Shown: piece after piece, positions 56,544 through 64,000 of the stretch
How positions within the stretch are numbered: position 1 is the first letter of the stretch
Layout of the letters: every line of letters begins with the position of its first letter
Source: Sporichthya polymorpha DSM 43042
Lineage (GTDB): Bacteria > Actinomycetota > Actinomycetes > Sporichthyales > Sporichthyaceae
Assembly: GCF_000384115.1 (NCBI RefSeq)
Contig: NZ_KB913029.1
Location: forward strand, 2,641,057 to 2,705,056
Direction: 5' to 3'
Length of the DNA: 64,000 bases
Translations under genes and position numbers: made by a program
The notes under the pieces: model-generated
The model's database searches: none
The model's input: the letters and a program-made list of their open reading frames with translations, nothing else
Told to the model about the DNA's origin: nothing

Positions 56544-59093
56544 TCAGCGCGCCGCGACGGAGCGGAGGACGTCGAGCCGAGCGGCGCGGCGAGCGGGCGC
56601 GAGGCCGGCGACGACGCCGGCGACGATCGCCGCGCCGGCGATGACGGCCATCGAACCCCAGGGAACGTGGAACGTCGTGATCCCCTGGTCAGCCATGGCC
56701 CGGGTGAGGGCCCAGCCGAGGAAGACACCGATGCCGAGGCCGAGCAGTGTGCCCTGGAGAGCGACGATGGCCGACTCCCAGTGGATCGCGGTCCGGAGCT
56801 GACGGCGAGTCATCCCGACGGCTCGGAGCAACCCGATCTCGTGCACGCGCTCGTGAATCGACAGCGCGAGGGTGTTCGCGATGCCCAGGAGGGCGATCAA
56901 GATGGCCAGGCTGAGCAGGGCGTACACGAGCGCCAGCAGTTGATCCATCGGAGCGGTGACGCGGTCGACGTACTCGTCCGCCGTCATCACCTCGACGCCG
57001 GGAGTCGTCGCGGTCACGGCCGCGACGGCGGCGCGCAACGACTCGACGGACGTGTCGGCCGACTTCCGCACGAAGATCTGCCAGTCGTACTGATCGGCGA
57101 AGTTCGCCTCGTACGCCGGGGTCCCCAGCAGGTACTTCCCGAGTGGGTCGGACTCGCGGTAGATCGTCGCGACGCGGAGAGCGACGTCACCGCTCTGCGC
57201 GAAGCGGACCGGCACACGGTCCCCGAGTGCGAGTCCGCGCTCGCGGGCCTCGTCCGCGTGGACCGCGATGGCGTCCGCGCCGAGGTCGGCCGGATCGCCG
57301 GCCACCACGCCGGCGTCGAGGATCCGGAACCCGTCGGACGGGTCGATCGCGACGATCTGCGTGGGTCGACGATCGATCTCCGCCGTGCCGACCCGGACTC
57401 CGGTGACGGCGTCGGTCCCCGGGAGCGCCCGCAGCTGCGTGGCGACGGCCGGATCCAGTCCGCCGACGAACCCGGCACCGCTGTCCACGACCAGGTCTCC
57501 GGTGAACGCATCGCGCACGACGTGGTCGACCGAGGTCTTGGCGGAGGACACGAAGACCGTGATGAACCCGACCAGTCCGACCCCGATCATGAGGGCCGCC
57601 GCCGTGGCCGCGGTCCGCCGGGGGTTGCGCATGGCGTTCTCGCGGGCGAGCCCACCGGCGACGCCGCGGATGCGGGCGACCGGCCAGCCGATCGCGCCGC
57701 TGAGCGGGCGAGCGAAGGTCGGCCCCAGCACGGTGATGCCGGCGAAGAGGCCGAGGACGCCTGCCCCCACCACCGCCACCCGGTGCGGTGGGTCGTCGTA
57801 GAGCCCGGCCAGCAGCGCGGAGATGCCGCCGCCGAGCAGGCCGAGGCCGGCGATCAACCGAGCAACGGGAACGCAGATCGGCGGCGTGTCGATCGTGCGC
57901 AGCGCGGCCATGGGCGATACCCGGGAGGCCCGACGCGCCGGCAGCAGCGCCGCGATGACCGTCACCCCGACCCCGACCAGCATCGACACCACGGCAGTGC
58001 GAGGCCGGAACAGCAGCGAGCTGGTCGGGATGTCCATGCCGAGCGCGTCGAGCAGCGACCGGAGGCCACCGGCGACGACCACTCCGAGTGCGGTGCCGAG
58101 TGCGGCGGCCACGACACCGACGACCAAAGCTTCGACGAGCACCACCGTCAGAACCTGCCGTCGCCGGGCGCCGAGCGCCCGCAACAGCCCGTGCTCGCGC
58201 GTCCGCTGCGCGACCGTGATCGTGAAGGTGTTGAAGATCATGAATCCACCGACGAGCAGCGAGACGCCGGCGAACACGAGCATGAACGTGGTGAAGAAGC
58301 CGAGCATCTCGTGCATCTGGTCGGTCGTCTCGGCGGTGACCGTCGCGCCGGTGACAGCCTCGACGCCGCTCGGCAGGACCGCAGCGATCCGCGCCGCGAG
58401 GTCCTCGGCGCTGACGCCCTCCGCGGCGACCACGGCGACGTCGTCGAACTTCCCGGGTTGGGCGATCAGACGCTGCGCGGTGTCGGAGGCGAAGGCCGCC
58501 ACCGTGGCCCCGCCCGGGCTGTCCGCGGTGCCGAACTTGACGATGCCGACGACGCGGAACGACTTCGCTCCGCCCTGCACGAGCACGGTCGCGTTGTCCC
58601 CGACGGCGAAGCCGGCCTCGCGGGCGCTCTTGGCGTCGATCACGACCTCGTCGTCCACCGCCGGTCCGCGTCCGGCGACCAGGCGGAACGGGTTCAGCTC
58701 CGCGGTGCCCGGCCACCCGTACCCCAACGTCGGGGCGCCGTAGGCGGGGTCGCCCATCGCCCGGCCGGACTTGTCGATGAGGCGGGCGTAGCCGAGGATC
58801 TCGCCCTCGGCGGCCGCGACGCCGGGCACCGCCGCCACCGTCGCGACGAGGGCTTCGTCCACGCGAGGGCGCTGCGCCCCGAGGTTGTCGGGAGCGTCGA
58901 AGGCCGCCTTGCCCCGGACGACGACGTCGGTGTTCGCGTACACGCCGGCGAACAGGTCCTCGAAGGTACGGGTGACGGTGTCGGTGAAGACCAGGGTGCC
59001 CGACATCAGCGCGACGCCGAGCAGCACCGCGAGTGCCGTCGCGGCCACGCGAAGTTTGTGTGCGAGCAGGTTCCGCACGGCGGTCAGTCCCAC
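56544..59093 (-). CDS. FtsX/MacB-type ABC transporter permease
   Basis: This 849-residue permease has an N-terminal membrane segment (LRVAATALAVLLGVALMSG) and a large extracytoplasmic domain. Three segments follow around residues 255-400, then a second duplicated half with a similar arrangement. The FtsX core is recognisable in both halves. Such transporters move lipoproteins, peptides or drugs, or act as mechanotransmitters. It starts 5 bp after the ATP-binding subunit gene and is followed within 3 bp by the unknown protein gene. Confidence 0.9.
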   Translation of the reverse strand: MGLTAVRNLLAHKLRVAATALAVLLGVALMSGTLVFTDTVTRTFEDLFAGVYANTDVVVRGKAAFDAPDNLGAQRPRVDEALVATVAAVPGVAAAEGEILGYARLIDKSGRAMGDPAYGAPTLGYGWPGTAELNPFRLVAGRGPAVDDEVVIDAKSAREAGFAVGDNATVLVQGGAKSFRVVGIVKFGTADSPGGATVAAFASDTAQRLIAQPGKFDDVAVVAAEGVSAEDLAARIAAVLPSGVEAVTGATVTAETTDQMHEMLGFFTTFMLVFAGVSLLVGGFMIFNTFTITVAQRTREHGLLRALGARRRQVLTVVLVEALVVGVVAAALGTALGVVVAGGLRSLLDALGMDIPTSSLLFRPRTAVVSMLVGVGVTVIAALLPARRASRVSPMAALRTIDTPPICVPVARLIAGLGLLGGGISALLAGLYDDPPHRVAVVGAGVLGLFAGITVLGPTFARPLSGAIGWPVARIRGVAGGLARENAMRNPRRTAATAAALMIGVGLVGFITVFVSSAKTSVDHVVRDAFTGDLVVDSGAGFVGGLDPAVATQLRALPGTDAVTGVRVGTAEIDRRPTQIVAIDPSDGFRILDAGVVAGDPADLGADAIAVHADEARERGLALGDRVPVRFAQSGDVALRVATIYRESDPLGKYLLGTPAYEANFADQYDWQIFVRKSADTSVESLRAAVAAVTATTPGVEVMTADEYVDRVTAPMDQLLALVYALLSLAILIALLGIANTLALSIHERVHEIGLLRAVGMTRRQLRTAIHWESAIVALQGTLLGLGIGVFLGWALTRAMADQGITTFHVPWGSMAVIAGAAIVAGVVAGLAPARRAARLDVLRSVAAR

Positions 59094-59098
59094 GGCGC

Positions 59099-59911
59099 TC
59101 AGGCCTGGAACTGCTGCATGCGGGCGAGAACGCGCTCGCTCGTGGGGTCGGTCATCTCGTCGACGACGCGGCCGTCGGCCAGGAAGAGGATGCGGTCGGC
59201 CCGGGCGGCCGCGTTGGGGTCGTGGGTGACCATCACGACGGTCTGGCCCATCTCGTCGACCGCGCGTCGGAGGAAGTCGAGCACCTCGGTGCCCGCACGG
59301 GAATCGAGGTTGCCGGTCGGTTCGTCGGCGAAGACGATGTCGGGCCGGGTGATCAGGGCCCGGCCGATCGCGACCCGCTGCTGCTGGCCGCCGGAGAGCT
59401 CTCCCGGCCGGTGGGTCAGGCGGTCACGGAGACCGAGCGTGTCCACCACGGTGTCGAGCCACGCCGGGTCGGCCTTCCGGCCGGCGAGCCGGAGCGGGAG
59501 CGTCAGGTTCTCCAGCGCGGTCAGGGTGGGGATCAGATTGAACTCCTGGAAGACGAACCCGATCCGGTCGCGGCGCAGCATCGTGAGCGCGTCGTCCTTC
59601 AAGGACTGCAGATCCACCTCGCCGATGAAGGCGTGACCCGAGGTCAGCTCGTCCAGTCCGGCTACACAGTGCAGCAGCGTCGACTTGCCCGATCCGGACG
59701 GCCCCATGATCGCGGTGAAGCGACCGCGCTCGAACCGCACGGTCACGTCGTCCAGCGCCCGCACGGCGACGGCTCCTTGGCCGTACCGGCGGGTCGCGCC
59801 GACGGTCTCTGCCGCGGCCGGTGCGGGAGCGTCGTTCTCGGGCGTGGACGAGGGAGCGGGCACTGCGGAACGGTTCCGGACGCGGTGCAACGCGGGTGAC
59901 AGCGGATTCAT
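59099..59911 (-). CDS. ABC transporter ATP-binding protein (MacB/LolD type)
   Basis: This 270-residue subunit from ATG 59911 (site GGTGGGAG) has Walker A MGPSGSGKSTLLHCVAGLD, signature LSGGQQQRVAIGRAL, Walker B IVFADEPTGNLDSR and switch His in VMVTHDPNA. These are typical of the MacB/LolD/FtsE group. The N-terminal ~35 residues are low complexity. It energises the FtsX-type permease downstream. The upstream gap to the SulP gene is 47 bp on the same strand, so it may be read from the sulP promoter. Confidence 0.92.
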   Translation of the reverse strand: MNPLSPALHRVRNRSAVPAPSSTPENDAPAPAAAETVGATRRYGQGAVAVRALDDVTVRFERGRFTAIMGPSGSGKSTLLHCVAGLDELTSGHAFIGEVDLQSLKDDALTMLRRDRIGFVFQEFNLIPTLTALENLTLPLRLAGRKADPAWLDTVVDTLGLRDRLTHRPGELSGGQQQRVAIGRALITRPDIVFADEPTGNLDSRAGTEVLDFLRRAVDEMGQTVVMVTHDPNAAARADRILFLADGRVVDEMTDPTSERVLARMQQFQA

Positions 59912-59958
59912 GACTCCCACCGTCGGGCCTGCGAGGGGCGCGACGGCAGGGCCGGGCG

Positions 59959-61656
59959 TCACCGGACAGGGGTGTCTGAGGTCCCCTCGTCCACCCGAAA
60001 GGCCGCCACTGCGGTCGGAAGCGTCGGGAACAGGTGCTCGGCGCCGATGCGGTCGGTGAGGCCGGCGGCGTCGAGGTCGCGGCGGAGGTCCTGCTTGACC
60101 TGCGCCATGGCGAGAACGACGCCCTGGGCCGAAAGTTCGGTGTGCAGGCGGGCGAGCACTTCCGCGGCGGTGACGTCGATCTCGACCATCGCCTCCACGT
60201 TCAGCACGACCCAGCGGGGTGGTGGCTCGGTGCCGCGCAGAGCAGCGAGCAGGCGCCGGTGGAAGTTCTCGGCGTTGGCGAAGAACAGCGGTGAGTCGTA
60301 GCGGTACACGAGCAGGCCGGGCACGAGCTCGGCGTCGGGGTAGTCGTCGACGTCGTGCATACCGGCCAGGTTGGGGACGAACCCCTGAATCGCGTCGTGG
60401 GGCCGCGCCACGCGCCGCAGCAGGTCGGCGAGCGACAGCACAACGGCGGCGAGGATCCCGTCGCGCACACCGAGGGTGAGCACGGCCCCGGTCGTCGCCA
60501 GGGCGAGCAGGAGTTCGCTGCGCCGGAAGCGGTTGAGGTAGCGGAACTCCGCGATCTCGACGAGCCGCACTGCGGCGTAGAGCACGAGCGCGCCGAGCGC
60601 CGCGACCGGGAAGTCCGCCAGCACGTCGCGGAGGAGGACCAGGGTCAGGATCACCGTGGCCGCGGCCGCGAGGGAATGGAACTGGGTGCGGCTGCCGACG
60701 GCGTCGCCGAGCGCGGTGCGGCTCCCGCTGGAACTGACGGGGAACCCGCCGGCCGTGGCTGCGCCGAGGTTCGCGGCGCCGAGGGCGGCAAGCTCGCGGC
60801 CGCCGTCGATCGTCTGGTTGCGGCGGCTGGCGAATGCTCGCGCGGTCAGGACGTTGTCGGTGAATCCGACGACCGCGAGTCCGATGGCGGGAGCGATCAG
60901 GAGCCGGATGTCGTCACTCTCGACCAGGCCGAGGTCCGGTGACGCCGGCGAACCCGGGAGCGAGCCGACCACGGCGATCCCGTTGCGGTCCAGGTCGAAG
61001 AGCGCGACGACGGCGGTCGCGCCGAGGACGGCCACGAGCGCTCCCGGCACCTGAGGGCGCCACCGCTGCAGCGCCAGCATCAGGACGAGGACCGCGGCAG
61101 CGAGCGCCAACGTCGGGACATGCAGTTGGTCCCGGTTGCCCCACAGGCTGTCCAGTTGCTCGGCGATGGACTCGCCCTCGACTGTCACGCGCGTGACGTT
61201 CTTGAGCTGCCCCACCGTCATGAGAACTGCGACTCCGGCGAGGTACCCGACCAGGACGGGCTTGGACAGCAGGTCGGCCAGGGCACCGAGCCGCGCGGCG
61301 GAGGCGATCAGGCAGATGGTGCCGACCATCGCGGCGAGCAGGACGGCGAGGGCGGCGTACCGGTCGGGCGAGCCGGCCGCAAGCGGGCCCAGGGCCGCCG
61401 CGGTCATCAGGGCGGTGGTGGACTCCGGGCCGACCGAGAGCTGAGGCGAGCTGCCGAGCACGGCATAGACGGTGAGGGCGGCGACCGCGGCCCACAGCCC
61501 GGCCGCGGGCGGGAGCCCCGCGACCTGGGCGTAGGCCATGACCTGGGGTATCAGGTACGCCGCGACCGTCACGCCGGCGGGAACGTCGTGCCGGAGATCG
61601 GCGCGCGTGTAGCCGCGCCACCACGGTGGCGCGACCCTCTCGACGCGGCGGAACAT
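59959..61656 (-). CDS. SulP-family anion transporter with STAS domain (Rv1739c-like)
   Basis: This 565-residue transporter has the SulP start (AGVTVAAYLIPQVMAYAQVA GLPP, a SulP signature), about 12 membrane segments, and a C-terminal STAS domain (LVYRYDSPLFFANAENFHRR; VVLNVEAMVEIDVTAAEVLA). The length and domain order match M. tuberculosis Rv1739c, located next to the dormancy gene Rv1738. Members carry sulfate, bicarbonate or other anions. ATG 61656 follows GGAGG. It diverges from a tandem USP gene across a 289-bp gap. Confidence 0.92.
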   Translation of the reverse strand: MFRRVERVAPPWWRGYTRADLRHDVPAGVTVAAYLIPQVMAYAQVAGLPPAAGLWAAVAALTVYAVLGSSPQLSVGPESTTALMTAAALGPLAAGSPDRYAALAVLLAAMVGTICLIASAARLGALADLLSKPVLVGYLAGVAVLMTVGQLKNVTRVTVEGESIAEQLDSLWGNRDQLHVPTLALAAAVLVLMLALQRWRPQVPGALVAVLGATAVVALFDLDRNGIAVVGSLPGSPASPDLGLVESDDIRLLIAPAIGLAVVGFTDNVLTARAFASRRNQTIDGGRELAALGAANLGAATAGGFPVSSSGSRTALGDAVGSRTQFHSLAAAATVILTLVLLRDVLADFPVAALGALVLYAAVRLVEIAEFRYLNRFRRSELLLALATTGAVLTLGVRDGILAAVVLSLADLLRRVARPHDAIQGFVPNLAGMHDVDDYPDAELVPGLLVYRYDSPLFFANAENFHRRLLAALRGTEPPPRWVVLNVEAMVEIDVTAAEVLARLHTELSAQGVVLAMAQVKQDLRRDLDAAGLTDRIGAEHLFPTLPTAVAAFRVDEGTSDTPVR

Positions 61657-61775
61657 GGACGTGCCTCCGTGCTTCGCCGCAGACGGGCGTGGATCTCGGT
61701 GGAAGGGTCGCGGATGCCTGCCCAGTGTGGCCGTGACCGTCCGCTGCGCGGCAGTGCCGGTCGGCGGGTCACGCC

Positions 61776-61789
61776 GTGACCAATGACCC
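61776..61789. promoter_or_regulatory. DevR-box-like site between sulP and tandem USP gene
   Basis: GTGACCAATGACCC has one mismatch to the GGGNCNNNNGNCCC core and is followed by GAA. A half site, GGGACTCTCGG, lies further on at 61835-61845. The 289-bp gap otherwise shows no gene. Confidence 0.4.
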
Positions 61790-61945
61790 GAACGATCCGG
61801 GCGGAGTGGACCTGCCCGCGGGGTGCCCCGGCGCGGGACTCTCGGTGTGCTCAGCACTTCTTTCCCGCGGCCCCCGGGGATCGCGATGAGCGACCGCGTT
61901 CCGCACGACGTACGTGCGGATCCGACCGATGACGGAGGAACACCG

Positions 61946-62806
61946 ATGAGCCTGTCCACATCACCGCGCGTGGTCGTCGGTTACGACGGCACACCGACGG
62001 CGCGCGCCGCGCTGACGGTGGCCGTCGGTGAAGCCGTGCGACGGGGTCGGACGCTGCTGATCGTCCACGCGGAGGAGGAGGGCTGGGACCTCGTCCGCGC
62101 CGGCCAGGAGGGCCGGGACCCGCTCGCCGAGGCAGTCGAACTTGTCGGGTCCGCACTCCCGCACGGACGGGTGACGGTGCTCGACCGTCTCGGGCCGGCC
62201 GCGTCCGTGCTGTGCGAGCAGGCCGAGAACGCCGAGCTGCTCGTGGTCGGTCGTGGGAACGTCGGCCTGCTGGCGCGCGTCGCGGGCTCGGTCGCCCTCG
62301 AGGTGGCCACCCACGCCCCTTGTCCCGTGCTGGTGGTCGGCGAAAGCGGCTCCGCTGCCCCGATCGACGGCCCGGTCGTCGCCGGCGTGGACCGCGACCA
62401 CGCCGAGGAGGTGCTCGAGGCTGCCTTCCGCGAGGCGTCGCTGCGTGAGGCCCCGCTCCTGGTCGTGCACAGCTGGAGCAGCCTGCACTGGCTGGGCCCG
62501 GACGGCCTCATGACCTTCGATGCCGACGAGGAACTGGTGCGGGAGCACCATCTCGACTGGCTCCACGAGCTGGTCGACCGGTTCGCCGAGAAGCATCCCG
62601 GCGTCGAGGCCGTCCAGGCCCCGCGCGAGGGCCGCGCGGCCGAGGTGCTCATCGCGGCCAGTGGGGGAGCCGGCCTCATCGTCGTCGGCACCCGCGGACG
62701 TGGTCCGGTCGCCGGGCTGCTGCTCGGTTCGGTCGGGCAGAAGCTCATCCGGCACGCCCGGTGTCCGGTGATGGTCGTGCGCGCCCCGGATCCGAACCGG
62801 CCGTGA
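61946..62806 (+). CDS. Tandem-domain universal stress protein
   Basis: This 286-residue protein has two USP domains. The first starts RVVVGYDGTPTARAALTVAV with an irregular loop, GRGNVGLLARVAGS. The second has the intact loop GTRGRGPVAGLLLGS followed by CPVMVVRAPD. ATG 61946 follows GGAGGAACACCG. A tandem USP in this setting resembles Rv1996 and Rv2005c. It converges on another tandem USP gene. Confidence 0.9.
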   Translation: MSLSTSPRVVVGYDGTPTARAALTVAVGEAVRRGRTLLIVHAEEEGWDLVRAGQEGRDPLAEAVELVGSALPHGRVTVLDRLGPAASVLCEQAENAELLVVGRGNVGLLARVAGSVALEVATHAPCPVLVVGESGSAAPIDGPVVAGVDRDHAEEVLEAAFREASLREAPLLVVHSWSSLHWLGPDGLMTFDADEELVREHHLDWLHELVDRFAEKHPGVEAVQAPREGRAAEVLIAASGGAGLIVVGTRGRGPVAGLLLGSVGQKLIRHARCPVMVVRAPDPNRP

Positions 62807-62838
62807 ATCCGGTCGGCGCAGCTCCGACGACCCCGTGC

Positions 62839-63726
62839 CTACTCGGGAATGGGTACGACGAGGACGGGTCGGTGGGCGTGGTGGGCGGTGGCCATCGCGA
62901 CGCTGCCGAGGAGGATCTCGCTGACCGCCGAGCGACCTCGCGATCCGACGACCAGGACGCTCGCCCGGTGGTCACGGGCGCTGGCCGTGAGTTCGGCGGC
63001 GACGCCGCGGGCGAGGACCGACCGGCGGCGCACCCGGCGCTCGCGGGTCAGATCGCGCCCCGGGACGTCAGCCTTCTCCAGGTCGAGCGGCTCGTCCTCG
63101 GCTCCGACCGCCGTGCAGATCAAGTCGCGGTCCGGGAACAGGGCGGCCGCTCCCGACAGGGCGGCGGCCGCGCCGGCCGAGCCGTCCCAACCGACGACGA
63201 CGGGACCCGCGGCGAGGGCTTCGTACTCGGCGATCATCAACGGATAGGGCACGACCAGGACCGGGCTCGTGCTGTGGTGAACGACCGCGTCCGAGACGCT
63301 GCCGAGGGCGGCGCGGGTGCCGCTCAGACCGCGGGACCCGATCACGATCAGGTCCGCGTCGACCTCCTTCCCGACCGCCGCCAGTGCCAGACCTTCCGCG
63401 CTGAAGGTTCGTCGGGCCAGGACGTCGGCCGCCCAGCCCGCGGCCTGCGCCACCGCCGCTCCGGTCCGGGCGTCGCGTTCGGCCTGATGCCCGCCCTCGC
63501 GTTCGATCGCCGCGGTGAGTTCGGCCAGGTTGGCGGACTCACGGCTCAGGCGCTGCCGGGCACCGGTGTCGGTGAAGGGCATCGCCCAGAAGTGACAGAT
63601 CAGGGCGTGGGCACGCGGCAGCACCGCGGTCGCGACGTCGATCGCGGCGTTCGCCCCCAACGACCCGTCGTAGCCGACCAGCACCCGGGTCCCTGCTCCG
63701 GCCGGCCAGACGAACCCCTCGCTCAC
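62839..63726 (-). CDS. Tandem-domain universal stress protein
   Basis: This 295-residue protein has two USP domains. The first starts RVLVGYDGSLGANAAIDVAT with the loop GSRGLSGTRAALGS, one residue shorter than canonical. The second has GSRGRSAVSEILLGS. GTG 63726 follows GGGGAGG. It matches the length of Rv2005c (295 residues by recollection). It converges on the USP gene at 61946 and diverges from the NarK-type gene across 145 bp, where no clear DevR-box-like site was found. Confidence 0.9.
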   Translation of the reverse strand: MSEGFVWPAGAGTRVLVGYDGSLGANAAIDVATAVLPRAHALICHFWAMPFTDTGARQRLSRESANLAELTAAIEREGGHQAERDARTGAAVAQAAGWAADVLARRTFSAEGLALAAVGKEVDADLIVIGSRGLSGTRAALGSVSDAVVHHSTSPVLVVPYPLMIAEYEALAAGPVVVGWDGSAGAAAALSGAAALFPDRDLICTAVGAEDEPLDLEKADVPGRDLTRERRVRRRSVLARGVAAELTASARDHRASVLVVGSRGRSAVSEILLGSVAMATAHHAHRPVLVVPIPE

Positions 63727-63871
63727 TGCTGCCTCCCCGCGATCCGGTGGTCCTCATGCAATCACCCTTTCCCAGGGAACTTGCTGAGAGTGTCCAGCTT
63801 GCCGACGCGCGTGTTGGGGTACGTGCGTCGGGAGCCGGAACGGGCCAAGGTGGGACGCGGAGGCGAGGGCG

Positions 63872-64000
63872 ATGACGCAGCTGAGCGCGGCAGCAGCGGA
63901 CACCGACCGACGAGGTTCGCCGGCGTTGATGCTGACGCTGGCGACGGTCGGGTTCGCGGTGAACTTCTGGGCGTGGGCTCTGATCAGCCCCCTGGGGCCG
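63872..64000 (+). CDS. MFS nitrate/nitrite transporter (NarK-type), 3'-truncated by window edge
   Basis: The first 43 residues are visible. After a short polar N-terminus comes LMLTLATVGFAVNFWAWALI and SPLGP, the characteristic first membrane helix of NarK/NasA transporters. ATG 63872 follows GGAGGCGAGGG. The DosR-regulon gene narK2 (Rv1737c) lies next to Rv1738 in M. tuberculosis, so a NarK here fits the island. The rest is beyond the window. Confidence 0.7.
   Translation, partial: MTQLSAAAADTDRRGSPALMLTLATVGFAVNFWAWALISPLGP

Noticed and set aside
56067-59636. Plus-strand open frame of 1,189 codons
   Set aside because: Antisense to the FtsX-type permease, the ATP-binding subunit and the unknown protein gene, with no family-like sequence.
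63727-63871. Search for a DevR box upstream of the NarK-type gene
   Set aside because: Only the short TTCCCAGGGAA palindrome was seen; no GGGNCNNNNGNCCC-like element within one mismatch, so no site is claimed.
1-64000. CRISPR arrays, tRNA/rRNA genes, insertion sequences, prophage or attachment sites
   Set aside because: No regularly spaced repeats, no cloverleaf candidates noticed, no transposase or integrase motifs. The HNH genes are the only mobility-related elements.

Overview
The window is about 64 kb of very GC-rich, densely packed DNA with short intergenic gaps, many ATGA/GTGA start-stop overlaps and many GTG starts. Two DUF222/HNH (13E12-type) genes, a mycobacterial-type LexA box, DevR/DevS homologues and Acg-type nitroreductases point to an actinobacterium (Actinomycetota). 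I cannot name the genus. No rRNA, tRNA, CRISPR array, insertion sequence or prophage was seen.

Layout. 1-8 kb: a partial anti-sigma-type ATPase, a membrane protein, a two-gene ABC exporter with a small membrane protein, a CtpE-like P-type ATPase, and a lone complex-I/hydrogenase-like protein divergent from an ArsR regulator. 8-13.6 kb: two divergent operons of universal stress proteins (USPs), Gre-factor-like proteins, a DoxX-like protein and a flavin-type oxidase, including a Gre-like/USP/USP fusion. 13.7-16.2 kb: a secreted HExxH protein and an HNH endonuclease gene. 16.3-26 kb: cydABDC (cytochrome bd oxidase and its exporter), divergent from a flavodoxin / HAD-ATPase / DUF4389 operon. 26-32.5 kb: the core, with devS-devR divergent from an Rv2004c-like kinase, an Acg-like nitroreductase and a USP, followed by an AhpD-like protein and a DUF1876 (Rv1738-like) protein. 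32.6-35.4 kb: ArsR, DUF2892 and an MMPL transporter. 35.4-41.4 kb: a decayed flavoprotein, a PAS-PAS-REC protein, a second nitroreductase, more USPs and another Gre-like protein. 41.4-51 kb: two secreted GH16 enzymes and an exopolysaccharide-type operon containing giant fused proteins. 51-54.4 kb: DUF305, a membrane protein, a CBS-like protein, a truncated carbamoyltransferase-like protein and DUF1918. 54.4-64 kb: an HNH gene with a LexA box, a MacB/FtsX-type exporter operon, a SulP transporter, two tandem USPs and the start of a NarK-type transporter.

How it fits together. Many families here are those of the Mycobacterium tuberculosis DosR (DevR) hypoxia/NO dormancy regulon: DevRS, USPs, Acg nitroreductases, Rv2004c-, Rv1738-, Rv0569- and Rv1739c-like proteins, and NarK. 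The intergenic regions repeatedly carry the palindrome GGGNCNNNNGNCCC, which matches the core of the DevR box. I count nine exact copies and several one-mismatch copies upstream of genes. The simplest reading is one large redox- or hypoxia-responsive island. It appears to extend the classical regulon with cytochrome bd, Gre-like proteins, polysaccharide synthesis and remodelling, a carbamoyltransferase-like protein and a hydrogenase-like protein. That regulatory reading is inferred from sequence and needs experimental proof.
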